A stretch of DNA of 5,984 nt from Bacteroidia bacterium (GTDB lineage Bacteria > Bacteroidota > Bacteroidia > Flavobacteriales > Flavobacteriaceae). The notes under the pieces were generated by a model that was given only the letters and a program-made list of their open reading frames with translations, was not told where the DNA came from and ran no database searches. Positions within the stretch are counted from its first letter, which is position 1, and each line of letters begins with the position of its first letter. The position numbers and the translations under genes are program-made. Below, in pieces: positions 1 to 5,984 of this stretch. The stretch lies in the NCBI GenBank assembly GCA_030425715.1, contig JAUIAA010000141.1:1-5984 (forward strand), read 5' to 3'.

Positions 1-1
1 C

Positions 2-415
2 ACAAACCCTTTTCCTGGCTTAAATATTAGAACAGGTTTTAGTAACAACGACAGTGAAACCACAAAATCAGATAATATAGAAATACTGCATAAAAGACCT
101 CTTGAAGCTGGCCCAGAAACACTCTATAATTTTTGGGCAAACTATGAAATGCAATCTGGTAAATTACATGGCTTTGGTTTGGGCTTAGGGTTTAATGGTG
201 CTAGTGAAAGTTTTGCCATTAACTATGCCTCAACTGGTGAATTTATTTTACCAAGTTATACCATACTTAATGCTGCATTGTTTTATCAGGCTAAAAAATA
301 TAGAATAGGCCTAAAACTAAATAATGCCCTGAACAAAGAATATTATAAAGGTTGGTCTACAATTAACCCACAAACCCCAAGGGCGTTATTGGCTAGTTTT
401 TCATATAAATTTTAA
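2..415 (+). CDS. TonB-dependent siderophore receptor, C-terminal part (5' end outside window)
   Basis: The frame is open from the left edge and gives 137 residues ending in a TAA at 413-415, so only the last strands of the beta-barrel are present. The Met at position 149 is internal, because the same frame continues upstream with receptor-like sequence such as RPLEAGPETLYNFWANYEM. Family features visible are alternating strand patterns, a Gly-rich strand (GFGLGLGFNGASE), LPSYTILNAALFYQ, LKLNNALNKEYY (the usual 'N-L-x-N/D-K-x-Y-Y' stretch before the last strand), a PRALLASFSYKF ending and a terminal Phe, which is the outer-membrane insertion signal. Receptors of this group take ferric siderophores (FhuA/FoxA/FpvA-like) across the outer membrane using TonB energy. 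The PepSY membrane gene directly downstream supports an iron role. The substrate cannot be told from this fragment. Confidence 0.9.
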   Translation, partial: TNPFPGLNIRTGFSNNDSETTKSDNIEILHKRPLEAGPETLYNFWANYEMQSGKLHGFGLGLGFNGASESFAINYASTGEFILPSYTILNAALFYQAKKYRIGLKLNNALNKEYYKGWSTINPQTPRALLASFSYKF

Positions 416-430
416 ATATTAAGTAAGATC

Positions 431-463
431 AAAAGAGTAATTTTATAAGGGTTACTCTTTTTT
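431..463 (+). terminator. AT-rich stem-loop with T run between receptor and PepSY genes
   Basis: Positions 431-440 (AAAAGAGTAA) pair perfectly with 452-461 (TTACTCTTTT) around an 11-nt loop. A run of six T occupies 458-463. It starts 15 nt after the receptor stop codon and ends 11 nt before the next ATG. The shape fits an intrinsic terminator, but the core stem has only two G-C pairs, so termination may be partial. The perfect palindrome would also fold on the other strand. It may equally act as an mRNA 3' stabiliser or a read-through point in an operon. Confidence 0.6.
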
Positions 464-474
464 AATAACATAAA

Positions 475-1596
475 ATGACATTTAAAAAATTCATATTACA
501 ATTACACAAAATATTAGGCTTAACTACAGGTATAGTAGTTTTTATTGTTGCAATTACAGGTTGTTGCTGGGCATTTAGAGATGAAATTGAAAGTTTGTAT
601 GATGATTACAAAAAAGTAGAGGTAAAAAACCAAGCTATTTTAACTCCTACCCAAGCAAAAAAGTTGGCAAAAGATGTTTTCCCAAATAATACCGTGCATG
701 GAACACTTTTTAAAAAGGCAGATGATGCAATTGAGGTTATTTTTTACGATGCAGATCCTGAATTTTACCAAAGTGTTTTTCTCAACCCTTATTCTGGAGA
801 GGTAATTCAAGTAGACAACCACTTAACTGGATTTTTTGCATTTATCTTAAAAGGGCATATGCGACTTTGGTTTCCCAAAGAAATTGGAGAACAAATTGTT
901 GGAGCTTCTATTCTCATTTTTATACTAATTATCATTTCTGGGTTCATTTTATGGATCCCTAAAAAGCGTAAAAACTTAAAGCAACGTATAAAATTTGATT
1001 GGAAAAAAACCACACGCTGGAAGCGTAAAAATTTCGATTTACATACTATTATTGGCTTTTATATTTGCGCACTAGCCTTAGTATTGGCCTTTACAGGTTC
1101 TATGATTTCCTATAACTGGATGAAATACATAGTTTATAAATCATTTAACGGTAACAAAGAAGCGCGATTTATTATACCCGAAAATCAAAGGGCTTTTAAA
1201 GAAAATGACAGTATAATACCGATGGACTATTTAATTGTAAAGCTGTTAAAAGAATCGCCAAACGCTGAGAGTTTTGAACTGCATTATCCTAAATCGGCCG
1301 AAGAAAGTATTTATGTAGAAGTTTCCAACAGCAAAGGTCTTTATTATGATTCTGACTATCGCTTTTTTGATCAAAATACTTTAGAGGAAATTGAAACACC
1401 TGGCATTTATGGAAAGTATAAAGATGCAAAATTAGCAGAAAAAATATTGCGAATGAATTACGATATACATATTGGAGCTATTGGCGGTTTACCTGGAAAA
1501 ATAATTGCTTTTTTTGTTAGTCTATTAACTGCTAGCTTACCAGTTACAGGAGTATTGTTGTGGTATGGTAGAAAATACAAAAAGAAAAAATCATAA
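475..1596 (+). CDS. PepSY-associated transmembrane protein (iron-uptake linked)
   Basis: This 373-residue inner-membrane protein belongs to the PepSY_TM family, whose members sit beside siderophore receptors; the studied member FpvG takes part in reductive iron release from pyoverdine. Four hydrophobic segments are visible at about residues 13-33, 141-160, 191-211 and 343-364, giving the usual plan of one helix, a periplasmic PepSY-like domain, two helices, a second periplasmic domain and a last helix. Conserved-type histidines lie near the membrane: H11 (LHKILG), H128 (KGHMRLW), H190 (DLHTIIG) and H332 (YDIHIGAIGG), candidates for metal or heme binding. TM1 carries the typical TG motif, followed here by two adjacent cysteines (C30, C31). 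The basic loop IPKKRKNLKQ follows TM2, consistent with a cytoplasmic side. The start is the first ATG after an in-frame TAA at 466-468; there is no Shine-Dalgarno sequence, as is common in Bacteroidetes. A reductase role is inferred from the family. Confidence 0.88.
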   Translation: MTFKKFILQLHKILGLTTGIVVFIVAITGCCWAFRDEIESLYDDYKKVEVKNQAILTPTQAKKLAKDVFPNNTVHGTLFKKADDAIEVIFYDADPEFYQSVFLNPYSGEVIQVDNHLTGFFAFILKGHMRLWFPKEIGEQIVGASILIFILIIISGFILWIPKKRKNLKQRIKFDWKKTTRWKRKNFDLHTIIGFYICALALVLAFTGSMISYNWMKYIVYKSFNGNKEARFIIPENQRAFKENDSIIPMDYLIVKLLKESPNAESFELHYPKSAEESIYVEVSNSKGLYYDSDYRFFDQNTLEEIETPGIYGKYKDAKLAEKILRMNYDIHIGAIGGLPGKIIAFFVSLLTASLPVTGVLLWYGRKYKKKKS

Positions 1597-1622
1597 ATAG
1601 AGACCAAATTATTAGCTCCTGA

Positions 1623-1638
1623 CTTTTTACTTTGAACT
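1623..1638 (+). repeat. Diverged single copy of the 14-bp intergenic repeat
   Basis: Sixteen bases in the 100-bp gap between the PepSY and ABC genes match 3566-3581 at 14 of 16 positions (CTTTTTACTTTGAACT against CTTTTCACTTTCAACT). Both sites lie between genes. This could be a relic of a small dispersed repeat or a chance match of T-rich sequence. No convincing promoter was found in this gap. Confidence 0.3.
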
Positions 1639-1696
1639 ACAGACGCTCCAATTCCTAATCTTTTATTGTAATATTGTAGGTTCGAATAAAGTCCTC

Positions 1697-3433
1697 ATGA
1701 AAAAAAACAAAGTCAGCATCTCTCAAGCTTTTAAAACCATTATTTGGCCAAGAAGAAAATTAGTTGCTATAGGTTTAATATTGATTATAATTAGCCGATT
1801 GGCAAGTTTGGTATTACCTGGTGCGAGTAAGTATTTGATAGACAATGTAATTGCAAATAAAGATATGGCTATGCTTAAAACCCTACTGTTGGTAGTGGCA
1901 AGTGCCATAATAGTACAAGCCGTTACTTCCTTTTTATTAACTAGATTATTAAGTGTAGAAGCCCAGCATCTTATTGCTAAATTACGAGCGCAAGTACAAA
2001 AGCATATCTTGGCTTTACCTATTAGTTATTTCGACAACACCAAATCAGGTGCTTTAGTATCTCGTATCATGACGGATGTAGAGGGTGTTCGAAATTTAGT
2101 GGGTACAGGCTTGGTACAATTGGTAGGAGGTATTTTAACTTCGGTAATTTCGTTGGTATTATTAATTCGTATTAGCCCTATGATGACGCTCTATGTTTTA
2201 GTACCTGTAGCTATTTTTGCAGTAATCGCTTTAAAGGCGTTTGGCTATATCCGTCCAATTTTTAAAACCAGAGGTAAAATAAATGCCGAAGTAACAGGAA
2301 GGTTAAACGAAACCCTTGGTGGTATTCGAGTAATCAAAGGATTTAACGCCGAAATGCAAGAGCATTTGGTATTTGAAAAAGGGGTAGAAAAACTTTATTT
2401 AAATGTAAAAAAAAGTTTGACCTCCACTGCTTTAATCACCAGTTCGGCTACTTTTTTGTTAGGTTTAGCAACTACCGGAATTATGGGTATAGGTGGTTAT
2501 TTAATCATGCAAAACGAACTTACCTTTGGGGAGTTTTTATCGTTTACGCTGTACCTTGGATTTATGATAGCTCCTATCGTACAAATGAGTAATATAGGTT
2601 CGCAATTGACTGAAGCTTTTGCTGGGTTGGATCGTACCGAAGAAATCATGAACACCTTAACAGAAGAGGATGATGCCAAAAGAACCCTTACTCTTGAAAA
2701 AATTGAAGGCGAAATCCAATTTAATCAAGTGAATTTCGCTTACGAAAAAGGAAAAGAAGTACTACATAATATCAGTTTTGAAGCTCCAAAAGGATCGGTA
2801 ACCGCTTTGGTAGGCTCTTCTGGTTCGGGTAAATCTACCATTGCTGGTTTGGCTGCTACTTTTCTAAATCCAAAATCAGGAAAAATCACCATAGATGGTA
2901 TCGATATCACTACAGTAAAACTAAGTAGTTATCGTAAACATTTAGGAGTGGTTTTACAAGATGAGTTTTTATTTGAAGGAACTATCCGTGAAAATATTTT
3001 ATTTCCACGACCTCATGCCAGCGAAAAACAACTACAAGCGGCAGTAAAAGCTGCCTATGTTAATGAATTTACCGATAGATTTGATAAAGGTTTAGATACC
3101 CTAATTGGAGAAAGAGGCGTAAAACTCTCTGGTGGGCAACGACAAAGAATTGCTATAGCTAGGGCTATATTAGCCGACCCTAAAATTATTATTTTAGATG
3201 AGGCAACTTCAAATCTAGATACCGAAAGTGAAACCTTGATCCAGCAAAGTTTGGCAGAGTTGATGGAAGGAAGAACCACCCTTGTCATTGCCCATAGGCT
3301 AAGCACCATCCGTAAAGCAGACCAAATTTTAGTGATTGAAAATGGCGCTATCGCCGAAAGAGGCAACCACGATGCTTTAATTAAAAGCAAGGGTAGATAC
3401 TATGATTTATACACCTATCAAGCGAGAATCTAG
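1697..3433 (+). CDS. ABC transporter half-unit, exporter type (membrane domain fused to ATPase)
   Basis: The 578-residue protein has the usual length of an MsbA/LmrA-type half-transporter that works as a dimer. Residues 1-320 form the membrane domain, with hydrophobic helices near 23-43, 61-81, 135-157, 163-183, 246-270 and 280-300. Family motifs there are YFDNTKSGALVSRIMTDVE (111-129) and ETLGGIRVIKGFNAE (205-219). The ATPase domain covers about 335-578 and is intact: A-loop Y349, Walker A GSSGSGKST (373-381), Q-loop Q421, X-loop GERG (471-474), signature LSGGQ (477-481), Walker B IIILDE with catalytic E502, D-loop SNLD (505-508) and H-loop H533. It should export a lipid, peptide or drug across the inner membrane, but the substrate cannot be read from sequence. 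It starts 100 nt after the PepSY stop codon and appears to stand alone. Its stop codon TAG is part of the heptamer array that follows. Confidence 0.95.
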   Translation: MKKNKVSISQAFKTIIWPRRKLVAIGLILIIISRLASLVLPGASKYLIDNVIANKDMAMLKTLLLVVASAIIVQAVTSFLLTRLLSVEAQHLIAKLRAQVQKHILALPISYFDNTKSGALVSRIMTDVEGVRNLVGTGLVQLVGGILTSVISLVLLIRISPMMTLYVLVPVAIFAVIALKAFGYIRPIFKTRGKINAEVTGRLNETLGGIRVIKGFNAEMQEHLVFEKGVEKLYLNVKKSLTSTALITSSATFLLGLATTGIMGIGGYLIMQNELTFGEFLSFTLYLGFMIAPIVQMSNIGSQLTEAFAGLDRTEEIMNTLTEEDDAKRTLTLEKIEGEIQFNQVNFAYEKGKEVLHNISFEAPKGSVTALVGSSGSGKSTIAGLAATFLNPKSGKITIDGIDITTVKLSSYRKHLGVVLQDEFLFEGTIRENILFPRPHASEKQLQAAVKAAYVNEFTDRFDKGLDTLIGERGVKLSGGQRQRIAIARAILADPKIIILDEATSNLDTESETLIQQSLAELMEGRTTLVIAHRLSTIRKADQILVIENGAIAERGNHDALIKSKGRYYDLYTYQARI

Positions 3434-3512
3434 TCTCTAGTCTCTAGTCTCTAGTCTCTAGTCTCTAGTCTCTAGTCTCTAGTCTCTAGTCTCTAGTCTC
3501 TAGTCTCTAGTC
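3429..3512 (+). repeat. Perfect tandem array, 12 copies of TCTAGTC
   Basis: The 84 bases are exactly twelve uninterrupted copies of the 7-mer TCTAGTC. The array begins at the second base of the exporter's last codon (ATC, Ile578) and contains its TAG stop. Because seven is not a multiple of three and every unit holds TAG (and CTAG is its own complement), the array puts stop codons in all six frames. Changes in copy number would not alter the exporter protein but would change the 3' untranslated length. Neighbouring CTAG sites can pair as 4-bp hairpins with a TCT loop, too weak to call a terminator. Perfect identity between copies suggests recent expansion by slippage. Confidence 0.97.
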
Positions 3513-3552
3513 AAAATTATTACATATATTCTAACCCACCAATATTACACTT

Positions 3553-3584
3553 TTTTCACTTTCAACTTTTCACTTTCAACTTTT
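3553..3584 (+). repeat. Tandem duplication of CACTTTCAACTTTT (14 bp)
   Basis: Two perfect adjacent copies occupy 3557-3570 and 3571-3584. A leading TTTT at 3553-3556 extends the period to 2.3 copies. The unit itself is built of ACTTT/ACTTTT steps. It lies 40 bp beyond the heptamer array, and a 14-of-16 match occurs at 1623-1638. No function is evident. Confidence 0.85.
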
Positions 3585-3653
3585 AAACCAAAACACTTCT
3601 ATTCTATTCAAAATTAATTTGTTATATTTACTGATACACAATTTTACTAAAAT

Positions 3654-3722
3654 CTCCCCCTAAGATATAGTATAGAGTGTGTTACTTCATATCTGTTTTT
3701 GTAAAAATCATTTTAGGCGGAG
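3654..3722 (+). promoter_or_regulatory. Possible long-range stem in the leader of the propeller gene
   Basis: CTCCCCCTAA at 3654-3663 is complementary to TTAGGCGGAG at 3713-3722 except for one central C-C mismatch, giving 4 plus 5 base pairs around a 49-nt loop. These blocks are the main GC-rich patches in the AT-rich gap and lie about 70-140 nt before the start codon. They may be the arms of an mRNA leader structure or two sites for a regulator, or the match may be chance. No known riboswitch was recognised. Confidence 0.25.
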
Positions 3723-3791
3723 TATTGGCAATATTGAAAATACAGACGAATACCTGTATGTGCATTAATACTAACCTTATGCTACCTAAAA

Positions 3792-5984
3792 ATGAAAAAA
3801 ATACCGATTAATTTTCAAATTAAGGCGCTTTTAACCTGCTTTATCATATTATTAATTTCGTGTAATTCCTCAAAAAAAGCGCCTCCATTACCACTTCTAG
3901 AAAACGAATACCAACAACCCAAAACTAAAACCTTTACCTTTTCGGAACCAGACACCTTACAATGGGTAACTACAGATGCTTCTAAAATTAAACCCCTACC
4001 TACGCACAAATTTAACTGGGATAAACTACCTGCAAGACCCTTTGATATTGGAACTCCTTATCCGTTAAAAGCCCCAATAACTTCCAAACCATTTGATTTA
4101 GAGAGTTTACCAAGTACAGATTTTGATTTAGAAAAAATACCAAAAGCAGCACTAAATATCAAGGTGCTTCATTTAGGCGAACCTAAAATTGTAAAAGCAG
4201 CAAATCCAGTAACACAACCACAATCTTCTCGTGGTGTCTCCGCAATCGATGCAAATTTTGGCCTACCTGGCATCAACTACTGCAGTATTAAAGATAAAGA
4301 CGGTATGCTGTGGTTTGGAACAAGTAATGGTATTGCTAGATATGACGGTCAAAACATAGAACTATATGGTGCAAATCAAGGACTACATATGGGTAATGTT
4401 TATTCTATGCATCAAGATTCAAAGGATAGAATGTGGTTGATTGGGCTTTCTAAAGAGATTACTGTAATTGACTTTAATACAAATTTAGTTTACGAAATTT
4501 CAAGCAGCAATGATTTTGGAACTGCCTATAGAATGATGGAAGATAAGGAAGGAAGGATTTGGTATTCCAATCGATATAATGGCTATAATATTGTTAATTT
4601 AGAACAAAAGTGGTCCAAACAAATCAATCCTACCAATGGTTTACTCGGTACATTTAATATTTGCCCTTTTCAAGATGAAGAGGGGTTGATTTGGCTTACT
4701 TCTAATCGTGGTGTAAACATTTTAGATTTAAAAGCAAGAAAGAATTTTGCATTAACAAAGGCAGATGGTTTACTTGGCAATTTTGTTAGTTCAATTTTTC
4801 AAGCTAAAGATAAAAGAATATGGATTACCCAAGGTGGTGGCGTTCAAATATTAGATAAAAAGAAGAAGGAAATTTCCAATATTACCGCAAATGAAGGTTT
4901 GGAGGGTTTGCCTGCTGCGTCTGAAGTATTTCAAGATAAATCAGGAAAAATGTGGATTGGCTCACCTAATGGGTTGCTTTTTTCATATAGCGAAAAAACA
5001 GCTAGTTTAGAAAAATATGAATTAAATCCCACCGCTAGTAAATATGTCTATCATTTAGTAGAAGACCAACAAGGGCAAATTTGGGCATCTATCGCACAAG
5101 GAGGCTTGTATAAACTCGATTTAAACCATGGTCGTCCAGGTAATTTCACCAAACCAAAAGCACAGGGTAATGATGATGTGTGGAGTATTATTGAAGCCAA
5201 AGATGGCAAAATGTGGATTGGTGGTTATGATGGTATTGATATTTATGATCCAAAAACCAAAACGGTCAAACATCTAGGTAAAGAACAAGGTTTAACTGCA
5301 GATTTTAATACCCGATTACTAGAAGATAGCAAAGGTAGAATTTGGTCATGTGGAAGTGTTTTTGGAGTTAGTATTATCGATCCTGAAAAAGAAATTATTA
5401 AAAACCTTACCAAAGTAGAAGGTTTAAAAACAGACACCATTAGTTCTATTTTAGAAGATAAAAATGGCCTGATGTGGATGGGTGGGTCGAAAGGAGAAAT
5501 AGTAACTGTTGACTTAGAAAAAGCCGAGTTTAAATACAGCTTGGCAGCTTCTACAGCTGCGCAAGTACAAAACAACATATTAGTCCAAGACCAAGAAAAT
5601 AATATTTGGATTGGAACACTTGACGCAGGTATCCAAAAAATCAACCCCGAATCCAATACCAGGGTTTGGCTAAACGAAATGGGCGGGTTCATATCTAACC
5701 GTGTTTATTCCTTAGCAGCCAATAATGAAACTATTTGGGCGGCTACCCATGGAGGGGTTGAAAAAATTAACCCAATAAATAATGAACTTACCACATTTAC
5801 CACAGATAATGGCATAGGAGCAAACGATGTCTATGCGGTTCTTGTAAACAATGACAAAGCTTTTTTAGGAACATCGAATGGTTTAACTATAATAAAATCT
5901 AAAAATATTCCTGATAAAGAAATCCCCTATTGGGAAATTAACACATTGGGTAAATTGCAAGGTTTAGGTGGCGTAGATTTCTCT
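3792..5984 (+). CDS. Lipoprotein with two-component-regulator-type beta-propeller repeats (3' end outside window)
   Basis: The frame runs 731 codons without a stop and leaves the window. ATG 3792 is the first start after an in-frame TGA at 3735-3737. The N-terminus is a lipoprotein signal: MKK, a hydrophobic stretch to residue 23, and lipobox LISC with Cys24. Cys24 is followed by NSSKK, not an acidic surface-export tag. Residues 25-160 are Pro/Lys-rich and contain two FDLE-x-x-P units at 101 and 111. From about 165 come Reg_prop-type blades, each with 'D-x-x-G-x-x-W-I-G-T-x-x-G-I-x-x-Y/L-D'. The key Trp is at 174, 215, 257, 301, 344, 388, 431, 475, 518, 562, 606 and 649, with Phe691 in the 13th. 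The 41-44 residue spacing and at least 13 blades fit two seven-bladed propellers, the ligand-sensing part of Bacteroidetes hybrid two-component systems, usually followed by a Y_Y_Y domain, a membrane helix and a kinase or DNA-binding output. Those parts are not visible, so the output type is unknown. It is set apart from the exporter by a 358-bp gap. Confidence 0.9.
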   Translation, partial: MKKIPINFQIKALLTCFIILLISCNSSKKAPPLPLLENEYQQPKTKTFTFSEPDTLQWVTTDASKIKPLPTHKFNWDKLPARPFDIGTPYPLKAPITSKPFDLESLPSTDFDLEKIPKAALNIKVLHLGEPKIVKAANPVTQPQSSRGVSAIDANFGLPGINYCSIKDKDGMLWFGTSNGIARYDGQNIELYGANQGLHMGNVYSMHQDSKDRMWLIGLSKEITVIDFNTNLVYEISSSNDFGTAYRMMEDKEGRIWYSNRYNGYNIVNLEQKWSKQINPTNGLLGTFNICPFQDEEGLIWLTSNRGVNILDLKARKNFALTKADGLLGNFVSSIFQAKDKRIWITQGGGVQILDKKKKEISNITANEGLEGLPAASEVFQDKSGKMWIGSPNGLLFSYSEKTASLEKYELNPTASKYVYHLVEDQQGQIWASIAQGGLYKLDLNHGRPGNFTKPKAQGNDDVWSIIEAKDGKMWIGGYDGIDIYDPKTKTVKHLGKEQGLTADFNTRLLEDSKGRIWSCGSVFGVSIIDPEKEIIKNLTKVEGLKTDTISSILEDKNGLMWMGGSKGEIVTVDLEKAEFKYSLAASTAAQVQNNILVQDQENNIWIGTLDAGIQKINPESNTRVWLNEMGGFISNRVYSLAANNETIWAATHGGVEKINPINNELTTFTTDNGIGANDVYAVLVNNDKAFLGTSNGLTIIKSKNIPDKEIPYWEINTLGKLQGLGGVDFS

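Larger units (their letters stand above)
3434..3791. other. Gene-free stretch between the exporter and propeller genes
   Basis: These 358 bases hold no credible gene on either strand. They contain most of the heptamer array (to 3512), a 14-bp tandem duplication (3553-3584) and AT-rich DNA with one pair of complementary GC-rich blocks (3654-3663 and 3713-3722). I see no strong intrinsic terminator for the exporter. I also see no clear match to the Bacteroidetes promoter (TTTG at -33 and TAnnTTTG at -7): TTAATTTG at 3614-3621 and TGTTTTTG at 3694-3701 each miss one key base and lack an upstream partner. The propeller gene's promoter presumably lies in the right half. Confidence 0.7.

Noticed and set aside
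149..415. A separate 88-residue gene starting at the ATG at 149
   Set aside because: The same frame is open to the left edge with matching receptor barrel sequence, so this Met is internal to the TonB-dependent receptor.
1669..1676. TAATATTG as a Bacteroidetes -7 promoter element before the ABC gene
   Set aside because: It misses one base of TAnnTTTG, has no TTTG-like partner about 20 bp upstream, and would leave almost no leader before the ATG at 1697.
3055..3390. A 111-codon open frame on the - strand
   Set aside because: It is antisense to the ATPase domain of the exporter, across the signature, Walker B and H-loop, which are plainly coding on the + strand.
3429..3512. The heptamer array as a CRISPR array or integron-like site
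   Set aside because: There are no spacers, the unit is only 7 bp, and no associated genes are present.
3429..3512. The heptamer array as the exporter's intrinsic terminator
   Set aside because: Only 4-bp CTAG self-pairing is possible within and between units, and no T run follows.
3815..4009. A 64-codon open frame on the - strand near the start of the propeller gene
   Set aside because: It overlaps the lipoprotein signal and Pro-rich segment of the + strand gene and has no family features; the + strand frame is supported by the lipobox and the propeller that follows.
5243..5692. A 149-codon open frame on the - strand
   Set aside because: It lies wholly opposite the propeller gene, whose blade pattern is continuous through this region. 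Its translation shows no recognisable motif, and long antisense frames arise easily from this repetitive coding sequence.

Overview
The window looks like chromosomal DNA from a marine-type member of the Bacteroidetes, most likely Flavobacteriaceae. The evidence is AT-rich DNA, A-rich start regions without Shine-Dalgarno sequences, a TonB-dependent receptor ending in Phe, and a large lipoprotein built of two-component-regulator-type propeller repeats. All four genes lie on the + strand. I see no RNA gene, CRISPR array, transposase or phage gene.

Layout. Positions 2-415 are the 3' end of a TonB-dependent outer-membrane receptor of the ferric-siderophore kind. A 10-bp AT-rich hairpin with a T run (431-463) follows, and 11 nt later a complete PepSY-associated membrane protein begins (475-1596). 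These two genes form a familiar iron-uptake pair: the receptor imports the ferric chelate into the periplasm, and the inner-membrane PepSY protein probably helps to reduce or release the iron. After a 100-bp gap comes a complete half-size ABC exporter (1697-3433) with all ATPase motifs intact and no obvious tie to the iron genes.

The exporter's stop codon lies inside a perfect tandem array of twelve 7-bp units (3429-3512). The array opens a 358-bp gene-free stretch that also holds a short 14-bp tandem repeat and a distant inverted repeat in the leader of the next gene.

From 3792 to the right edge runs one uninterrupted reading frame of 731 codons. It has no stop in the window, so a search for stop-terminated frames would miss it. 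It encodes a lipoprotein signal peptide, a Pro-rich segment of about 130 residues, and at least 13 beta-propeller blades spaced 41-44 residues apart. This matches the double seven-bladed sensor module of Bacteroidetes hybrid two-component systems and related regulators. The output domain, if there is one, lies beyond the window.

The points most worth a second look are the heptamer array fused to the exporter's stop codon, the hairpin between the two iron genes, and the lipidated propeller sensor. Nothing here clearly demonstrates a new biological system.
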